Notes: generated by a model not told the origin, from the sequence alone. A DNA stretch of 64,000 bases from Argentina anserina (GCF_933775445.1 NC_065875.1:16305555-16369554); one strand, 5' to 3'; positions 1 through 12,387 are shown, numbered from the stretch's first letter. A program made the numbers and translations.

Positions 1-916
1 CGTCATGAAATGAATGGTAGTGACGGAAATTGGATGGAGATATCTTATTGATAGTAAAAAAATAGTTGAGGGATAATTTTATCAATTTTAAAAGTGAGGG
101 ATCAAACTGACTTTGTCAGAGTTTAGAGACCGTTAGTGAATTTTGCTCTAAGTTTTAATACATCGCGGATTTTAGCCTCCGAGGTGAGATCTTCCCGTCC
201 TGAAGCCTCTATGCTGCGCTCTTCATGGTTGTTTTGTTTTCTGCGTTCAAGACTGTGATGACTTCTGATTTCTTATACTCTTGTACATTTGTACGTAGGA
301 GCTGATTACCGATAATAAGGTCAAAAATCAAAATCAAACTTTGAAAAGCTGATACCGGAATATTAATCTCACGTACTGCAAGAAATACAAACCAAGCAAG
401 AGACTCGACAAATAAAGAGTCGAGCGTAAGTACTGTGACTACTGTCGAAGATTCAGAGCTGTTCCTAACCCTGAAGATGCAACCACAAAAATGGAAGCAG
501 TTGTTTATCACACCAAGAGGATGCATGCACCAAAGAAGAACGTCTATCACAATTTGGCTTGGACCAAACATCTTCCAAGTTCCAACACACAGTGACATTT
601 CTAGGCAGCTGTCTTCAAAAGCAGTTGCGATTTGTACGTAGGATATCTTGTTAGAAAATGCCGCAAAATGCTCAAATTTAATGAAATATTATAACAGAAA
701 ATAATCTCTTTTCAACTGTGATAGTCCGAAGGAGACAAAAAAAATGAAGATAGAGATTTGATGAAAAACCTAATGAAGTGCTGATATATATGATGCCTTA
801 ATTTAGCTGATATGCATCTGTATGTGGTTGATGGGTACAACTACAATTTGTAATCGTGAGTTAGGTTTCATGTCTTCAGAAATCACGGCCAACAATCCAA
901 ATTTCAGTAGTTGAGC

Positions 917-950
<34 letters not shown>

Positions 951-1120
951 TATTGACGAATTTATTTCCAATATATTTACTTAATAGTCATTCATGAAGC
1001 GTGATATATAGTTTAGTATTTCGGAAACTAATTACGTATACGAGTTTTCAGTGCTGAAATCTCTGTCAAGTGCAAATCTCATGATCGAAAGTACGTTGTA
1101 ACTATCGCTTCATACCAAAT
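1..1120. other. intergenic region, no gene supported
   Basis: The first 180 bases have the wording typical of transposon-terminal repeats (a 'subject to removal' pattern of short AT-rich phrases around GGGATCAAACTGACTTTGTC), but no end can be placed. Short open frames at 209-640 occur on both strands and match nothing I recognise. A pure GA repeat lies at 921-948, within the likely distal promoter of the lipid transfer protein gene. Confidence 0.4.
921..948. repeat. (GA)14 microsatellite
   Basis: There are 28 uninterrupted bases of GA. Such tracts are common in plant promoters and can bind GAGA-binding (BBR/BPC) proteins. It lies about 225 bases upstream of the lipid transfer protein start codon, so a regulatory role is possible but not shown. 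Confidence 0.9.
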
Positions 1121-1126
1121 AACAAT

Positions 1127-1135
1127 TATAAATAC
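1127..1135 (+). promoter_or_regulatory. TATA box of nsLTP gene
   Basis: TATAAATAC sits 46 bases before the ATG at 1173. This fits a transcription start close to 1160 and a very short 5' UTR. Confidence 0.65.
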
Positions 1136-1172
1136 CTGTATAGCTTGTGCTACAGCTTCATATCATTCCACC

Positions 1173-1637
1173 ATGGATGTTCGTCCTTTTAGTTTAGCCT
1201 ATGGAACACTTCTTGTGCTTGTTCCTGTGCTGCTGCTTTGTTCAACACTAGTGAAGGCTCAGTCGACAATGGATTTATGTTCAACTGTGTACGAGGAATT
1301 TAGCCTTTGCCTCGCTTTTGTAGCAAACCTAGATCCTTTTATAAGGCAGGATTGTTGTGATGCCATAACAAGAATAAACTCTTTAGCACGACGAGAGCGT
1401 AGTGCTCCCCGGAGGATATGTCAATGCATTAAGGACATATCTTATTGGACCGGAGTTCGTTACAATTTCCTTCGAATTTCAGAGATTCCGTATTCATGCT
1501 CGCTCCATCTTAGTTTTCCCATTTCTGATAGCATGGATTGCTCCAAGTATATACTCTCTCTCTCTCTCTCTCAGATCTGTTTGTTAAAATGTTGAATTAA
1601 AATTGACCAAGATTTTTCATCTTTGTGCAGGATTTGA
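1173..1637 (+). CDS. non-specific lipid transfer protein, type 1 (2 exons)
   Basis: This is a secreted small protein of the plant nsLTP family, which binds fatty acids and phospholipids in the apoplast and serves in cuticle formation or defence. Exons are 1173-1546 and 1631-1637, joined AA|G to give a final ...DCSKI, the usual nsLTP1 ending; the intron at the last codons is also typical of the family. The 126-residue product has a signal peptide (residues 1-29, hydrophobic 12-24, likely cut after VKA). It carries all eight cysteines with nsLTP1 spacing: C-x9-C-x14-CC-x20-CxC-x23-C-x13-C. The loop between the CC and CxC pairs is unusually basic (RRERSAPRR), so this is a divergent member. Start chosen for the ATG in context CCACCATGG. 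The intron opens with a CT microsatellite directly after the 5' splice site. Family assignment is firm; the lipid ligand and tissue are unknown. Confidence 0.85.
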
Positions 1638-2221
1638 TCGGCAACGCTAATAAGTTTCACCATAATGCGAAGATGATAAGCCGCATGGATATATGATAAT
1701 CTCGTAATGATATCCTACTAGCTCTTCAATAGATGTAACATGTATCGGTTCAACATTTATTAGTAATGTACATGTATCATGTAACTAATAACATATCCAT
1801 TCGCTATAATGAAGAAATATATATTACAATATTTCTTGCGTCTAATTACATTGTTACATCAGAAAAGCATAATGAACATAATGTTGTAATCACAATCTAA
1901 AATCTAGAAAGAATGATTTAACTAAAATCTTAATATACTTGAATGTATGCTATGCATCTGAAACCCTATAATTGAGTCCACTCAAAATGCAATAGCGATC
2001 ACATAATAATGCATTTCAATTTTTTTAAATCCAAATTGTATAACTTAATGGGAAATATAATCGGGAAAATTATGATCAAAACGACGTCGTATGTATCATA
2101 AGGATTTTACCTCCCCAAATAGTCAGGCACATAAAGCCTCGACTACTCTTTTTCTCTTCTCTTTCTCTTTCTCTCTGAAGCTCTAAAGCCCTAGGTCGCG
2201 CCATATTCTCCGACGACGACG
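1638..2221. other. nsLTP 3' UTR, spacer and PRL1 5' UTR
   Basis: AT-rich 3' sequence of the lipid transfer protein gene is followed by the pyrimidine-rich leader of PRL1 (TTTCTCTT repeats at 2148-2177). No other gene is visible. Confidence 0.6.
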
Positions 2222-5200
2222 ATGCCCGGTCCCACTTTAGAGATGGAGCGAGTAGAGCCACAGTCGCTGAAAAAGCTCTCTTCCAAATCGCTCAAGCGAG
2301 CTCTCGATCTCTTCGCTCCCCTCCATTCTCAACTACCTCCTCCCGATCCCGAGAGGTACCTCCATTCGCATCTCCCTGTAATTTTCCGATAATTTTACCC
2401 TAATCTTTTTGTTGCCGTAGGTTAATTTTCTGTGTTTCTTATTGTGTGCAGTAAAAAGATTCGCATGAGCCACAAGGTTAGTTAGTGAAATTTTTGTATT
2501 AATTTTTACACATTTTGAAGCTTTGGAGTTATTAATTTGAAGTAAAAAGTTGCGCATTGTGATTTGGATTTTATTGAGTTTTAAAGGTTGGTGTTGAGTA
2601 TGGAGGAATTGTACCCACAGCTAGTCAGAAGCCGGCTCGTGCTGCTGATCCCGGTGCTCCCAGTCGTGGACCGGCGGGGCCTTCGAATGCCCTTGCCCTT
2701 CCAGGTATTGTTTTCGGCAGTGAAATTTCGAGGAATTAGGAATGTAACTAAATCGAATGATGTGGGAGTTTGATTACAGTGGCGTGGTCGAAGTTTACGA
2801 TACTTGTATGGTGTTTCAGATTTTGTGGATGTAGGAAGTATTGAATGCTGGTTTAAATGAGAGACTGTATCTATATGTTTTTTTTCTATTGACACTGAAA
2901 CTTGCGCTGGGAATTGTTGTCTGGTCTAGTATTTAACTATCGTGTTGTGTCTTGTAGACTCTAGAAGTGTAAAGACGGAACCAGCTCAAAATGCTTTGGT
3001 GGTTGGTCCTTCAGCACCAAAGGAACCGTAAGTAGTGTCTTTCTTTCTTGCTTTATAGTTCTGTTATTATGCATTATCTTGAGGAAGATCGGTAGGCATT
3101 GGATGGTTTCTAATGTATTTGTTTAAATGCTCTATGCTGCTCATCAATTATCCTCTTCTCAAATAAATGTTTATGATGCCCTATTTTATATTCTGTTTCT
3201 TACTAAAGACACAATTGATCATGTAGTGAATTGTGATTTTTGCTTTATTTATTTATTTATTTATGCAGGAGTCATATTGGAATTTCGGGTAAAGGCACTT
3301 TAGTTGTTTCTGCTTCAGGATCATATGAGAGGTTTGAGATTTCTCCCTCTCTGAATTTTTTAAATGCCCGTATAATATCCAAGTTGATCTGGGGATCCAT
3401 TTTTTTTTATTTCTCCTTCCAGATTGCGGTTCATGTGTAAGAGCTTTGAACACTTGAAATAAGTAGGACTTTATGCATTTCTTGCATGTATAGTTGGCAG
3501 TAACATATTTGCGCTATTAGTTGAATCTTAAGAATCTACATAGACAAATTTGTTCAGAGAGTTAGATATACTTGAAGAGTAAAGTATTTGTCACAATGTA
3601 ATACTGATGCTTTTGTATCAAAGTGGTTAGAATCATCAATGTATTTTAGTTATTGTAATGACTCTTTCCATCAAGAAGACAAAGAGAATCCATGTGAAGT
3701 CAAATACTTTTCTCAGTTTAGTTTTATTCAAGTACTGAATTTCTACACGTTTTGCTTCCATCATGAAGAGTTCCACTTATATTAGTTGGTCATGTGCTTC
3801 TAAGGTGTTGTAAGATTGAACTTTTAGTTTCGCTTGCTGATATTATAGGGCAGTAGAAATGTTAAATATTAGAAGCTGCCTCATGCTCTATATTATCTTT
3901 TTACATGTCTTTAACTTGTGATGTTACTACTATGAAAATATGGTCATCTTTCTCTTTAACAGTTAATTTTCCTCATTAACAGGAACCCATCAACATCAGC
4001 TATAATGGAAAGAATTTCCAGTAGATGGCCGCGTCCGGAGTGGCATGCTCCTTGGAAGATTTACAGGGTAAGAATATTGTAATTGTTTAATTGTAGAAGG
4101 GAAATCAGTGGAGACTTCTATATTTGGGGGAATGCCATATTACTTATTAGAGGGACATGATTAGGGACCAAAAGTCAATTCACTTTATAAGAGTTCCAAC
4201 CTCTGTTGTGTTTTATCCTTGGTTAAACTGTTCCAAAGTAGATATTATTTTATCGTATATGGTTTGGCTGGTTTTATTTTTCTAACAAAATGAGTGGCCT
4301 GCACTTTGCCCCTCTTTGTTCAGTTGCATTGGCTTGTACGACATTGTAACATTTGTACGTTTCCAATGTATAGGTTATCAGTGGCCACTTGGGATGGGTG
4401 CGCTCTATTGCTTTTGATCCAAGTAATAAGTGGTTTTGTACAGGCTCCGCAGATCGTACAATAAAGGTATTGAAATTTTTGCTTCTCTCAAGTTGGTTTC
4501 TCTCTGTTGCTTTATGTGTGGATCACATTTTAATTAATCCATTATATTGTTCCGCTTCAGGTCTTCTTGTAAGATCACACCCTGCTCATTGTGTTTGTTG
4601 TTGTTGTTGCCTCTTTCTTTTCTCTTAATTTTTTCCTTCTGGCTCTTTTCTTGTCATATCAGTGGATGAGGTAGAGGTTAAATGTTTCAGTTCTCATATG
4701 AGGCATGGATACGATATTGAAAGTAGTTCTTGTACTTTATTTTATTTTTTTAAATATTTGCCCTTTCATAGATTCTTCATAATATATCTTTTTATTATAT
4801 TCATTGTTTGTTCACAGTTATGGGACGTGGGAACTGGACAGCTACAGCTTACACTGACCGGACATATTGAGCAAATTCGAGGTTAGTTTCAATGTTGCTA
4901 GTGTTTGTGTAATTTTTATCAACTCTAACTATATGCGTCTATGATTCTGTTGGTACATTAAGGGCTTGGTTTTTGCAGGCCTTGCTGTTAGTAGCAGACA
5001 TACCTATATGTTCTCTGCTGGTGATGACAAACAAGTTAAATGCTGGGACCTTGAGCAGAACAAGGTAGGAATTTTTATTAAATATTGAAAACCTCACTGT
5101 GCTCTTTATACGATGCTGTTAATTACAACATATCTTATGTGCAGGTTATCCGTTCATACCATGGTCATTTAAGTGGCGTTTACTGCTTGGCTCTTCATCC

Positions 5201-6925
5201 CACTCTCGATGTTTTACTTACTGGGGGTCGTGATTCAGTATGCCGGGTATGTATCGGTTCAATTTAGATCACAACCTAACATAGTGAAGGAAATCCAGTT
5301 AGGGACTAAAACTATTACTGTAATCTGTATCAGAATGGTTAAACTTTTTCTTTGATATAATACCATTTGTAGGTCTGGGATATTCGTAGCAAGATGCAAG
5401 TTCATGCATTATCCGGGCATGATAATACAGTTTGCTCGGTTTTTACTCGGCCAATGGTATGAAGATTCTTCTTGATATCATTCTCCCCCACCCCCCTTTT
5501 ATACATATTCTGATTGTAGTTAAAGTACGCATGCAGACATTTGTTTATAGAATTCAAGTTTACTTAATGATGTCAGGCTGTTGATTTGAATTTATTTTTC
5601 TTCGTTGTTAAACTTTGGGTTTTCTTTCACCTTATATGCATGTGAAAGATATATTTTCTGCATTGTGTGTCCCTCTTTTATATAGTTATAATTTAGTTAA
5701 ATAATATGAATTTTTATAACTGTAGAAAAGTGTTTTGGTGAGACCATCAATCCTTGGATCCTCATGGCACATTAAAATATTAGTAGGGGAAATTGAGTTT
5801 ATTGGACATCTGAATTTCTACTTCATACTATCTGGATGCACTTTGATAAAAACACCTTTTTTTTTTGCTTTAACCTCTGATATTTTTTCAGGATCCACAA
5901 GTTGTTACTGGCTCCCACGACTCGACCATCAAGTTCTGGGACCTTCGATACGGTAATTTGTTATGTCAGTTACTTAAGGTCATTTTAGTTCTGGTTTTCT
6001 CTTTCTAACTGATCTCGAGGATCACTTTATTTATCTGCAGGAAAAACAATGTCAACTATCACCCACCATAAGAAATCTGTACGTGCAATTGCACAACATC
6101 CGAAAGAGTACGTGCTATCGCATGTGTTTTGTCATGGAATGGCTTATCCCTTCCATCCCCCCCCCCCCCCCCCATTAAATTACATGCTTTGCTATTGTTT
6201 CTAACTGTGTATGTTGTTGTCTAGGCATGCTTTTGCATCAGCATCTGCTGACAACATCAAGAAATTTAGCCTTCCAAGAGGGGAATTTTTACACAACATG
6301 CTGTGAGTGCCTAATAAATTTCTATTTGGTCATATTAGTTCTCTTGTGATTTTCAATATTGCTAATAATTGTTGTGTGATTCTTTGATCAGCTCTCAGCA
6401 GAAAACCATAATTAATGCGATGGCTATCAATGAGGAGGGAGTTATGGCCACTGGAGGTATGTGTCTTCTTTATCATATTTGCTGACGGTGTAACACTCGG
6501 CAATAGGGATGAGAATAGTTATTTTCTTAGAACATGGTCATTCTAACTCTTTTCTGGTTATTTTATTTAAGGTGACAATGGGAGCATGTGGTTTTGGGAT
6601 TGGAAGAGTGGTCACAATTTTCAGCAATCACAAACAATCGTACAGCCTGGTATGTTTGTTGTGTTTTTTCTATATGTATCCGCATTCCCATTATTTTTTG
6701 GTTTTGGCTGTAGCAGGAGGGTAGCTAACACCAATTTTTTTTTTTATTACAGGTTCCCTGGATAGTGAAGCTGGTATATATGCACTTTCCTATGATGTTA
6801 CTGGTACAAGGCTAGTTAGTTGTGAAGCTGACAAGACGATCAAAATGTGGAAACAAGATGAAAATGCCACTCCAGAAACTCATCCTATCAATTTCAAGCC
6901 GCCTAAAGATATCAGACGGTTTTAG
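2222..6925 (+). CDS. PRL1: PRL1-like WD40 protein, MOS4-associated/NineTeen complex subunit (17 exons)
   Basis: PRL1 is a nuclear WD40 protein of the Prp19/NTC (MAC) complex. It acts in pre-mRNA splicing, small-RNA biogenesis, sugar and hormone signalling and innate immunity. In-frame exons: 2222-2355, 2452-2476, 2587-2704, 2958-3027, 3269-3331, 3983-4067, 4374-4466, 4818-4881, 4979-5064, 5145-5246, 5373-5456, 5892-5952, 6041-6107, 6225-6302, 6392-6456, 6572-6649, 6753-6925. They give 481 residues, close to the 486 of Arabidopsis PRL1. The N-terminus ([20 protein letters not shown]) and the linker [12 protein letters not shown] before the propeller are family signatures. Seven WD repeats follow, with [40 protein letters not shown] and [10 protein letters not shown] visible, and the C-terminus is [10 protein letters not shown]. 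Intron 13 holds a run of 17 C (6157-6173). All junctions are GT-AG and the reading frame is intact, so the gene is probably functional. Confidence 0.95.
6157..6173. repeat. poly-C tract (17 C) in PRL1 intron 13
   Basis: An uninterrupted homopolymer of 17 C lies 51 bases upstream of the exon-14 acceptor (AG at 6223-6224). Its complement is G-rich and could form a G-quadruplex. The length may be affected by sequencing error. Confidence 0.85.
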
Positions 6926-8182
6926 TTGTTCTAGCATCAAGTCTAAGCTGTTGATCTACTTGGTTACTGCACCAACCTTCAGATCTCTGGCCTTGAGGGG
7001 CTAGTACGCATCACCACCACCAAGATAATTGGAGAGCCGGTAGCCTTTGCTCCTTTTCGATGACCTTTTTGTGAACATTGTTTTGCAGTTCTAATCAAAA
7101 TGTGATATTCCTGGCAACGAGATATATTTTTATTGTATCATGTAGCATAATATTGAATGCATTTCAAGGAAAAGTTGGAATCGGACTTTGAGTGGATAAA
7201 TGTGAAGGACTGAAACTTTATTGTTTATAGGAACTCGGTTTTTGGCTCAAATTGACAAATTTGGATTATTGGGACATGGAATAATGATATCCTTTGTGTT
7301 GGGATTAGAAGATCCAATCGTTAATGTTCACTTTCCAGATCTATTGCTGGGCGCTTTGTGGCCTTTACTTAAGATGCAATGCAGTTTATACCAACCCATC
7401 AAACTCAAGTGGACAATCAGCAATGTGCAAAGCTTAATTTTAGTGCCATGCATCCCTGGCGGTTTAAGTAAAGAAGCTTCCTGCTTCATTGCTTCAACAC
7501 CTCGTCGTAAGTTTAGAACTGCGATCAAGGACCAGTAACGATAAACATATAAGATCAGACAAATGTTTATATAGAGCCATAGAGGCTGGCAAGTCTGTCT
7601 ACGGCTGAAAAACCACTAGTCACACGTGGAGATCTATTATAAGAAAATCTATTACCATGTTTTCCTGAAAGAACCTTGTACATAGCCATGTTTAATTTGA
7701 CAAAGTCCTCTATGACTCAGTTTCATTACTCAATGTATTACAATCTAAGATAATTAGTAGGAGTATACAAGAGCTTTCACAATTTCTTATAGTTGAAACA
7801 TTTTAAGTACACAATTGACAGTGTGATCAAAACCTTTCTTATTATATACCAGCTAGCCAAAATAAATTTTCCCATTTCATAAAATTTACAAAAATATCAC
7901 CTTTCAGATTTCCATGTATAGCTGCCAACATCCAGTGGTCGTGCATCGTATTTTAAAATTGAAAGATGCACGCGCCTCCCACGCACCCTTTGGAACGATT
8001 ATACGGCCATATTTCATGCATGGAAGTCCCCATGTACCGACCACTTCGACTCTTCCCTTCCACCTCAAAATAGTCCTCCCTCCTTCTCTCTCTCTCTCTC
8101 TCCCTTTCACTTTCAAGCTCTCTCTCATATCTCAAAATCATATATCAAACTCACCCACATCGGAAATATCACCCCGGAAGCC
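6926..8182. other. PRL1 3' region and UXS promoter/5' UTR
   Basis: No gene is supported. A 105-codon open frame at 7221-7538 has no recognisable domain and lies where the PRL1 3' UTR and downstream sequence are expected. A CT-rich leader (8080-8105, pure CT at 8087-8102) precedes the UXS start codon. Confidence 0.5.
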
Positions 8183-10858
8183 ATGAACTCCGACCAGTTG
8201 GTTCATAGAACCCACCACACTCACAATGAAGAACTCCCCCAACACAACAACCCCGTTCCCGGATCACCTCTTCAAAACAAAACTCGAAACCTCCCGACAA
8301 AGCCAATCCGCTACATGCTTCGCGAGCAGCGCTTCCTCTTCGTCCTCATCGGCGTCGCCATCGCCTTCCTCTTCTTCACCGCCTTCCCTTTATCCAACCC
8401 CGAGCTAGCCTCCTCCCTCTCCTCCCCGCTCGACCCCACCCACGACTCCGGCCTACAATCCGGGTCGATCCTGCCGACCCGGCGGGTCCTCTTGGAGGGT
8501 CTCAGGTCCGTTAACGTGGGCGGGAAAGTGCCCTTGGGGTTGAAGTCGAAGAGCCAGAGGATTGTGGTGACTGGTGGGGCCGGGTTCGTGGGGAGCCACC
8601 TTGTGGACCGTTTGATTGCGAGAGGCGATAGTGTGATCGTGATTGATAATTTCTTTACCGGTCGGAAAGAGAACCTCGCTCACCATTTTGGTAACCCTAA
8701 ATTTGAGCTGATCCGACACGACGTCGTTGAGCCGATTTTGTTGGAGGTTGATCAGATCTATCACTTGGCCTGCCCTGCCTCTCCCGTGCATTACAAGTTC
8801 AATCCGGTCAAGACCATTATATCCTTTCCACATTTGTCATTTCTATTTAAATTATGTGATAATATTCGGGGTAACGGCTTTAGTCATGCAGTAAATACTA
8901 AAATGGAAATCATTTTTTTTAAAACAAGGCTTGTGTTTTGATCTTTGGTCATGTGTTATATTTGTGCACGTTTAATATGATTAGCAGAAGAAAATATATG
9001 GGTTAACCAAAAAAGTGTGACATGAAATGTGACCAATGAAACATAAGTAAATGTATAACGGTGAATGAAATGTGATACATGTTAATGTTTGGGATCCTTG
9101 ACTTCGTGGTTCACAAGACGAATGTGGTGGGCACGTTGAACATGCTTGGACTAGCCAAGAGGGTTGGAGCACGCTTCTTGCTCACAAGCACCAGTGAGGT
9201 CTATGGCGACCCTCTGCAGCATCCCCAGGTTGAGACCTACTGGGGCAATGTCAACCCCATCGGTAAACATCTTCACTATCTGAGTTATAACTTGTTTATA
9301 TTCACCTGAGACCCCTGAGTTCAAATTTGGTTTGTTTTGCTGGATGATTGTAAATTTTGATTCTGATAAAATTCTGTTCTTATTGGCAGGTGTAAGGAGT
9401 TGTTATGATGAGGGAAAGCGCACAGCAGAGACACTGACCATGGACTACCACAGAGGCCTTGGCATTGAGGTTCTATATATTTTCTAGGACTTGACTGTCA
9501 CCCTTATAAGTTCTTTCGCTGCTACTTGTTTCTATAACCTTATAATTTCATGTACCAGCTAAACAAAAGTGTCTGATGCATTGCAGGTGAGAATTGCCAG
9601 GATTTTCAATACTTACGGACCACGAATGTGCATCGATGATGGTCGTGTTGTTAGCAATTTTGTAGCTCAGGTGTGTGCTAAAAGATATGTTTTACCTATG
9701 ATCTGCTGTGATAACTTCATTTTCAGCGTTCACTGCTGTCCAATAACTTTAATGGCGATGTGTTTATGAATTACTCAGGCACTGAGGAAGGAGCCATTGA
9801 CAGTTTATGGTGATGGCAAACAAACCAGAAGTTTTCAATACGTTTCTGACTTGGTACATTCCTTTTCCTTTATGCTTCAAGTTCAGTTATGAGTTAAGGC
9901 ACACCATTTGGTATGTTCTGATTCATAGATTCAAGCATGACTATTTCAAATCGATCTCATCAGTAACTTGAACACGATGAGATTATGACTAACTTGGTTA
10001 AGGTGGTAAAGAGAGCGAGCGTGAACTAGAGTTTAGCTTAGCTTGCGAGTGATCCCTTTACATGTTGATTACGTGATGAGTTATTGTGAGAAAAACGTTT
10101 TATACACTTGTATGCAAGAATTTCTCTCGAAGAGTAGCAAGCTTTCGTGCAGGGGAGGGATCCCTAGAGGGGGAAAATGCACAAAACTAATTTCTCCCCT
10201 TAGATTTTAGTGATTTCTAAGAGAAAGGGGTAAACTGTGTTGCACAGAATGCATCAAAGAGGATGTAAGTTTTGCAACGATGGTAACATTCATGTTCGTA
10301 TTAGAATTTGTGTCTCTTCATTGCTGACAGAGAGAGATTTATGGATTCGTCACTGCAAGTAACATTGTTAGGTGTCTGTTTGACTTGCAAGTTCATGGTA
10401 GATATCAGAAGTATTACTAACGAGTTTTTGTTGTATATGTTAATGTATGATGATCACAGGTGGAGGGACTAATGCGGTTGATGGAAGGAAATCATGTAGG
10501 ACCTTTCAATCTTGGCAACCCTGGTGAATTCACCATGCTAGAACTTGCTCAGGTATGCAGAGCTAACAATTCCACTGCGCGTGTGGTCAAGTAGTTTACT
10601 AATTTTGTGTTGATGTCTAAAATTGCGTCGCTTGTGTAGGTTGTACAAGACACCATAGACCCAAATGCAAGGATTGAGTTCAGGCCAAACACAGAAGATG
10701 ACCCCCATAAGAGGAAGCCAGACATTTCAAAGGCGAAAGAGCTTCTCGGATGGGAGCCTACTGTGTCTCTCAGAAAGGGACTTCCTCTTATGGTTACTGA
10801 CTTTAGACAGCGCATATTTGGCGATGCTAAGGACAACATGGCTGCTGAGGCAGTTTAA
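8183..10858 (+). CDS. UXS: UDP-glucuronic acid decarboxylase (UDP-xylose synthase), type II membrane form (7 exons)
   Basis: This enzyme converts UDP-glucuronate to UDP-xylose with NAD+, supplying xylose for xylan and xyloglucan. The N-terminal membrane anchor marks it as one of the Golgi forms (Arabidopsis UXS1/2/4 type). Exons: 8183-8818, 9115-9262, 9390-9469, 9587-9670, 9779-9853, 10460-10552, 10640-10858, giving 444 residues. A basic cytosolic tail is followed by one membrane helix (about 51-70). The Rossmann motif GGAGFVG is at 131-137, the TSTSEVYG stretch near 236-243 and the catalytic Y267-x3-K271 in CYDEGK, as expected for extended short-chain dehydrogenases. Intron 1 is not GT-AG: it begins ATATCCTTT and ends AC (see its own entry). 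Using it is the only way to join ...NPVKTI to [10 protein letters not shown], the invariant family sequence. The reading frame is otherwise intact. Confidence 0.95.
8819..9114 (+). other. U12-type AT-AC intron in UXS
   Basis: The 5' splice site ATATCCTTTC matches the minor-spliceosome consensus /ATATCCTT exactly. The branch motif TCCTTGAC (9095-9102) matches TCCTTRAC, with its adenosine (9101) 13 bases before the 3' end, which is TTCAC. No GT-AG alternative joins the two conserved protein blocks. Splicing needs U11/U12 and U4atac/U6atac snRNPs. Confidence 0.9.
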
Positions 10859-11891
10859 TCTACAATGTTGCTGAATTCCATCGATTAAGTTTGATTTCTC
10901 ATATATGTTGAGGTACACAGATATATAGGGAAGAAAGATATAGAGTTGCAAAATAAAGTTAGAATAAAAAGGAATTTTCTCATAGATATATGTAATGTTT
11001 ATATAGGAATAAACTCGGCATGCAAGATATGCCAATGGAGTCCAGTTTGTTCTAAGAATTGTATATAGGGATAAGTTCTTTTGTTCTCTTCTACATATTC
11101 TTCTCTTCTATCTCTTGCCAAAGAAAAGATCGTGACACCAAATGCAAGCTTAAATGAAACCTACTTCAGCAACTCCATTGTTCATAAGCATTAGATACTT
11201 TGACCTCCTGAATATCCTGCTCCAGCTAACACAACGGGGATTTGAGTTTTGAGTTTTAACCAGTAGAATTGTAGAAAGCAACTCTTCAAAGCATTGTCTT
11301 ATTTTTTTTCCAAAGCAGTCTTTTGACTCATTTCCTTCACTAAAAAGGTCAAGAAATTCATCAAATTTCTGTATGCAAATTACCATTTGCATTGCAGAGT
11401 GTGTAACACTACAACTGTTTCTGTAACATTCATCGAGTGTCTAACTAGATGCATTCCACGAAAATGATTGATACATATCATTAATATATGATCGTCATGA
11501 GTCACGACCCTGACAAGTCCACAAAACAATAGCCGTTTGTTTACAAATCACGGCCTCAAAGGGATCGGAAAATCATCAACCTTTACCTACAAATGTTTTA
11601 AACAATCTACTTCTACAAGAACTTTACAAACCAAATTAGCTTAATTGCCATGAACTTTTCAATGAATCAATGCCAAAGAACAAAACAAAGAGAAAACCAT
11701 TCAGGGCCTGAATTTTAAATTGGGCCTCATCCAGCCCACTTAAGTAGCGAAATTACGAAAGCGCCGTCACCAGAATTCACACTCGGATCAAAAGCACTAT
11801 CCCTAGCGCACCCGGTTCTTCTTCTTCTTCTTCTTCTCCAACTCTCCTCGCCTCCCTCTCCCTCATCGCCCTGCCATATACTCTTACCCAG
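10859..11891. other. UXS 3' region and eIF2 gamma promoter / first 5' UTR exon
   Basis: AT-rich downstream sequence of UXS continues to about 11500. From about 11700 the sequence becomes the leader of the eIF2 gamma gene, with CTT repeats at 11818-11837 and pyrimidine-rich DNA to the splice donor CAG|GTCCAT at 11891/11892. No additional gene is seen. Confidence 0.5.
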
Positions 11892-12337
11892 GTCCATCTC
11901 TCTCTCTCTCTCTCTCTCTCTGTTTATTTATTTATTTATTTATTTATTAGAATTTGCAGCTTGTTTGATTCGATTTCTTTGCCGTTCGAATTTCTATTGC
12001 ACGTAGAAATCTCCGATAGTATTGCTTCAGTTCGTTTCTCTAATTATGCTTGAAAAGCAAACGCTTAACCTAATTTTCTTCAAGAGTATCATTTAGGGTT
12101 TTGGCATCTCTGGTCGGTACTGTGGTTTTGACTCTAAATCTGCTTTACTAGGTCTTCACGAAATAATAATACCGTTAGATACTGTTATTGAAAGTAGTAA
12201 TTTAGTGCTCGTTTTCGTGTTGGTGGTGAATTTGTTGTGGTGTTGTGATGAACAAGTTTTGGTTTCGGCGTTCGAGGACTGTTTGGGGTTGTTATAACTA
12301 CTGAACTGACAATGAATGTGTCAATTGCTTGTTGCAG
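11892..12337 (+). other. probable 5' UTR intron of eIF2 gamma gene
   Basis: A donor (CAG|GTCCATC) and an acceptor (TGTTGCAG|TGGGAG) bracket a T-rich stretch containing a CT microsatellite and TTTA repeats. The ATG lies 50 bases after the acceptor. Leader introns are common in plant translation-factor genes and often raise expression. This is inferred from splice signals only. Confidence 0.6.
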
Positions 12338-12387
12338 TGGGAGCTGCAAGTTTTGATTAATTCTCGAACACAGAGGATCCATTCACG

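Noticed and set aside
209..640. Open frames on both strands near the window start
   Set aside because: They overlap each other, contain no known motif, and lie in AT-rich DNA beside transposon-like wording.
7221..7538. 105-codon plus-strand frame after PRL1
   Set aside because: No domain, no promoter, falls in PRL1 downstream sequence; composition is not coding-like.
8453..8833. 126-codon minus-strand frame inside UXS exon 1
   Set aside because: It is the antisense shadow of a GC-rich conserved exon.
8183..8941. UXS exon 1 as a complete 252-residue protein
   Set aside because: Beyond 8818 the translation loses all UXS similarity; the U12 intron explains the end of the conserved block.
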